Origin: Herbaspirillum autotrophicum | GTDB taxonomy: Bacteria > Pseudomonadota > Gammaproteobacteria > Burkholderiales > Burkholderiaceae_D | Assembly (NCBI RefSeq): GCF_001189915.1 | Contig: NZ_LFLS01000028.1 | Coordinates: forward strand, 1-64,000 | Direction of reading: 5' to 3' | DNA: 64,000 nt | Shown here: piece after piece, positions 63,111-64,000 of the stretch | Layout of the letters: every line of letters begins with the position of its first letter | How positions within the stretch are numbered: the first letter of the stretch is position 1 | Made by a program: the position numbers and the translations under genes | Notes under the pieces: model-generated | Databases searched by the model: none | Told to the model about the DNA's origin: nothing | What the model saw: only the letters and a program-made list of their open reading frames with translations

Positions 63111-63692
63111 TCAGCCTTCCGTGATCATCAGATCCAGTGCGATGTCGTGGGCGGCACCGATAAAATCAACCTGCCCGGCCGCATAGGCAATGCCGATCGT
63201 GAGCGGTCGCGGGACAGGCGCCAGCGTGCGGTCGTAAAAGCCGCCGCCGTAGCCCAGCCGGAAGCCGCCGGCATTGAAACCGACACAGGGAATCAATAAT
63301 GCCTGCGGTATTGTGTGTTTGCCATCGACGGGAATTGATGTGCCCAGTGCATCCTTGATCAAGGCCTCGCCGGGTTTCCAGCTCAGGAATTCCAGTCCCT
63401 GATCCGGACCAAGAATATTTGGCAGCGACAGGTGCACCCCTTGTGCGTTCAGCGCGTTATAGGCTTGCAGCAAATCCGGCTCATTGCGGATCGGATAGTA
63501 GACCCCGAGGCTGGTTACCGGGTGTGCTTGCCACCAATCCAGAATGCGGGCGCAGATAATCGCGTCGGCCGCTGCTTTTTCCGCTGCCGGCAACGCACGA
63601 CGGGCCGCCAGCAAACGGGCGCGCAAGGCTTTTTTTGCCACTGCATCGGTGGCGGGCAAAGCAGAGCCGCGTGCTATGCTAGGTGTTGTCAT
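63111..63692 (-). CDS. 5-formyltetrahydrofolate cyclo-ligase
   Basis: ATP-dependent conversion of 5-formyl-THF to 5,10-methenyl-THF, 193 residues, family YgfA/FTHFS. Visible are KKALRARLLAARRAL, YYPIRNEPDLL (folate site), LLIPCVGFNAGGFRLGYGGGFYDRTL (ATP loop) and a short C-terminus. The ATG at 63692 is preferred to a TTG 9 nt upstream. It supplies one-carbon folates next to metF. It converges with metF and diverges from the transglycosylase gene, 26 bp away. Confidence 0.9.
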   Translation of the reverse strand: MTTPSIARGSALPATDAVAKKALRARLLAARRALPAAEKAAADAIICARILDWWQAHPVTSLGVYYPIRNEPDLLQAYNALNAQGVHLSLPNILGPDQGLEFLSWKPGEALIKDALGTSIPVDGKHTIPQALLIPCVGFNAGGFRLGYGGGFYDRTLAPVPRPLTIGIAYAAGQVDFIGAAHDIALDLMITEG

Positions 63693-63718
63693 TTGTTCCA
63701 ATCCGGGGTCATAGAAGA

Positions 63719-64000
63719 ATGCAATTAAAGAAATGTTTGGCTATCGCTGCCAGTATCGCCACCGCCGTCTGTTTCGCGTTGCCGGTGCAAGCACAAAAAC
63801 GTTTGCCTGCCGGCGCTACTCCAGATGATATCTTTCTGGCGCTGCGCGATGCCGCCCGCAGCGATGATTCAGCCACCGCCGCCAGTCTGGCCGCACGTTT
63901 GCCGGACTACGCCATTGCTTCCTACGTCGACTATTATCGGTTGAAACCGCGCATTCGCGACTTTAGCGCAACGGAATCCGAGATTCGGGACTTCCTGACG
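63719..64000 (+). CDS. Slt-type lytic murein transglycosylase (partial, 5' end only)
   Basis: The first 94 codons of a gene cut by the window edge. A signal peptide (about 1-24, ending VQAQ) is followed by a helical region (LALRDAARSDDSATAASLAARLPDYAIASYVDYYRLK) typical of the superhelical U domain of soluble lytic transglycosylase Slt70. The catalytic domain would be downstream, outside the window. There is only a weak ribosome-binding site (AGAAG). The family call is therefore tentative. Confidence 0.65.
   Translation, partial: MQLKKCLAIAASIATAVCFALPVQAQKRLPAGATPDDIFLALRDAARSDDSATAASLAARLPDYAIASYVDYYRLKPRIRDFSATESEIRDFLT

Noticed and set aside
1..64000. tRNA, rRNA, CRISPR array, insertion sequence or replication origin
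   Set aside because: By eye I found no cloverleaf with acceptor and T-loop signatures, no regularly spaced repeats, no transposase and no cluster of DnaA boxes. A tRNAscan-SE and ISfinder run would settle this.

Overview
The window looks like ordinary chromosome of a betaproteobacterium of the order Burkholderiales, most likely family Oxalobacteraceae (the Herbaspirillum, Herminiimonas, Janthinobacterium and Collimonas group). This rests on the moderately high GC content, three porins that begin their mature part with the (S/N)VTIYG-type strand, a Bug/TctC periplasmic receptor, GTP-type PEP carboxykinase, and a metK, ahcY, YvlD-type membrane protein, metF block with an SAH riboswitch in front of ahcY. 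I cannot fix the genus. I see no rRNA, tRNA, insertion sequence, prophage or CRISPR array. The DNA is densely coding, with genes on both strands.

Layout. 0-14 kb: a hairpin-rich left edge, a stand-alone fusA, a TetR-type regulator with possible operators, rdgC, SOS-type dinB behind a perfect LexA box, slyX, a YhiN-type flavoprotein, a polar amino-acid ABC permease and its lipoprotein receptor, a secreted esterase, rep helicase, an AtaL-like protein, and the divergent yeiH/LysR pair. 14-20 kb: a 995-residue dermonecrotic-toxin-like protein with a possible Cys-His-Asp protease or deamidase end, and a chemoreceptor. 20-30 kb: a TctD/TctE two-component system divergent from a Bug receptor, an AfuABC/FbpABC-type importer and two tandem porins. 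This reads as one solute-sensing and uptake locus. 30-36 kb: AbrB-type membrane protein, a one-domain asparaginase, a large soluble-looking double-Cache plus CheW protein, an unknown protein and a D-2-hydroxyacid dehydrogenase.

36-54 kb: pckG with a long structured leader, ahpC-ahpF behind a probable OxyR site, a PBP5/6-type carboxypeptidase, an alpha/beta hydrolase, a thioredoxin-like [2Fe-2S] ferredoxin, VanZ, birA-coaX-SPOR, argB, TraB/GumN, a HAD nucleotidase, a Fur-family regulator, xerC, a DUF484 protein and a highly expressed porin. 54-64 kb: a Sel1-repeat protein, dapF, two LpxL/HtrB-type acyltransferases, metK, ahcY, a small membrane protein, metF, 5-formyl-THF cyclo-ligase and the start of a Slt-type transglycosylase.

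The most interesting signal I found is in the S-adenosylmethionine block. The metK leader can fold into a Shine-Dalgarno-sequestering H-type pseudoknot, or into mutually exclusive hairpins. The overall plan resembles the SAM/SAH riboswitch known before metK in Rhodobacterales, but the linker is different. About 1.3 kb downstream, ahcY carries a recognisable SAH riboswitch. SAM synthesis and SAH recycling would then each have their own RNA sensor. Other candidates are the toxin-like protein, the double-Cache-CheW protein, a three-way-junction element in the pckG leader and an orphan plus-strand terminator upstream of the major porin.
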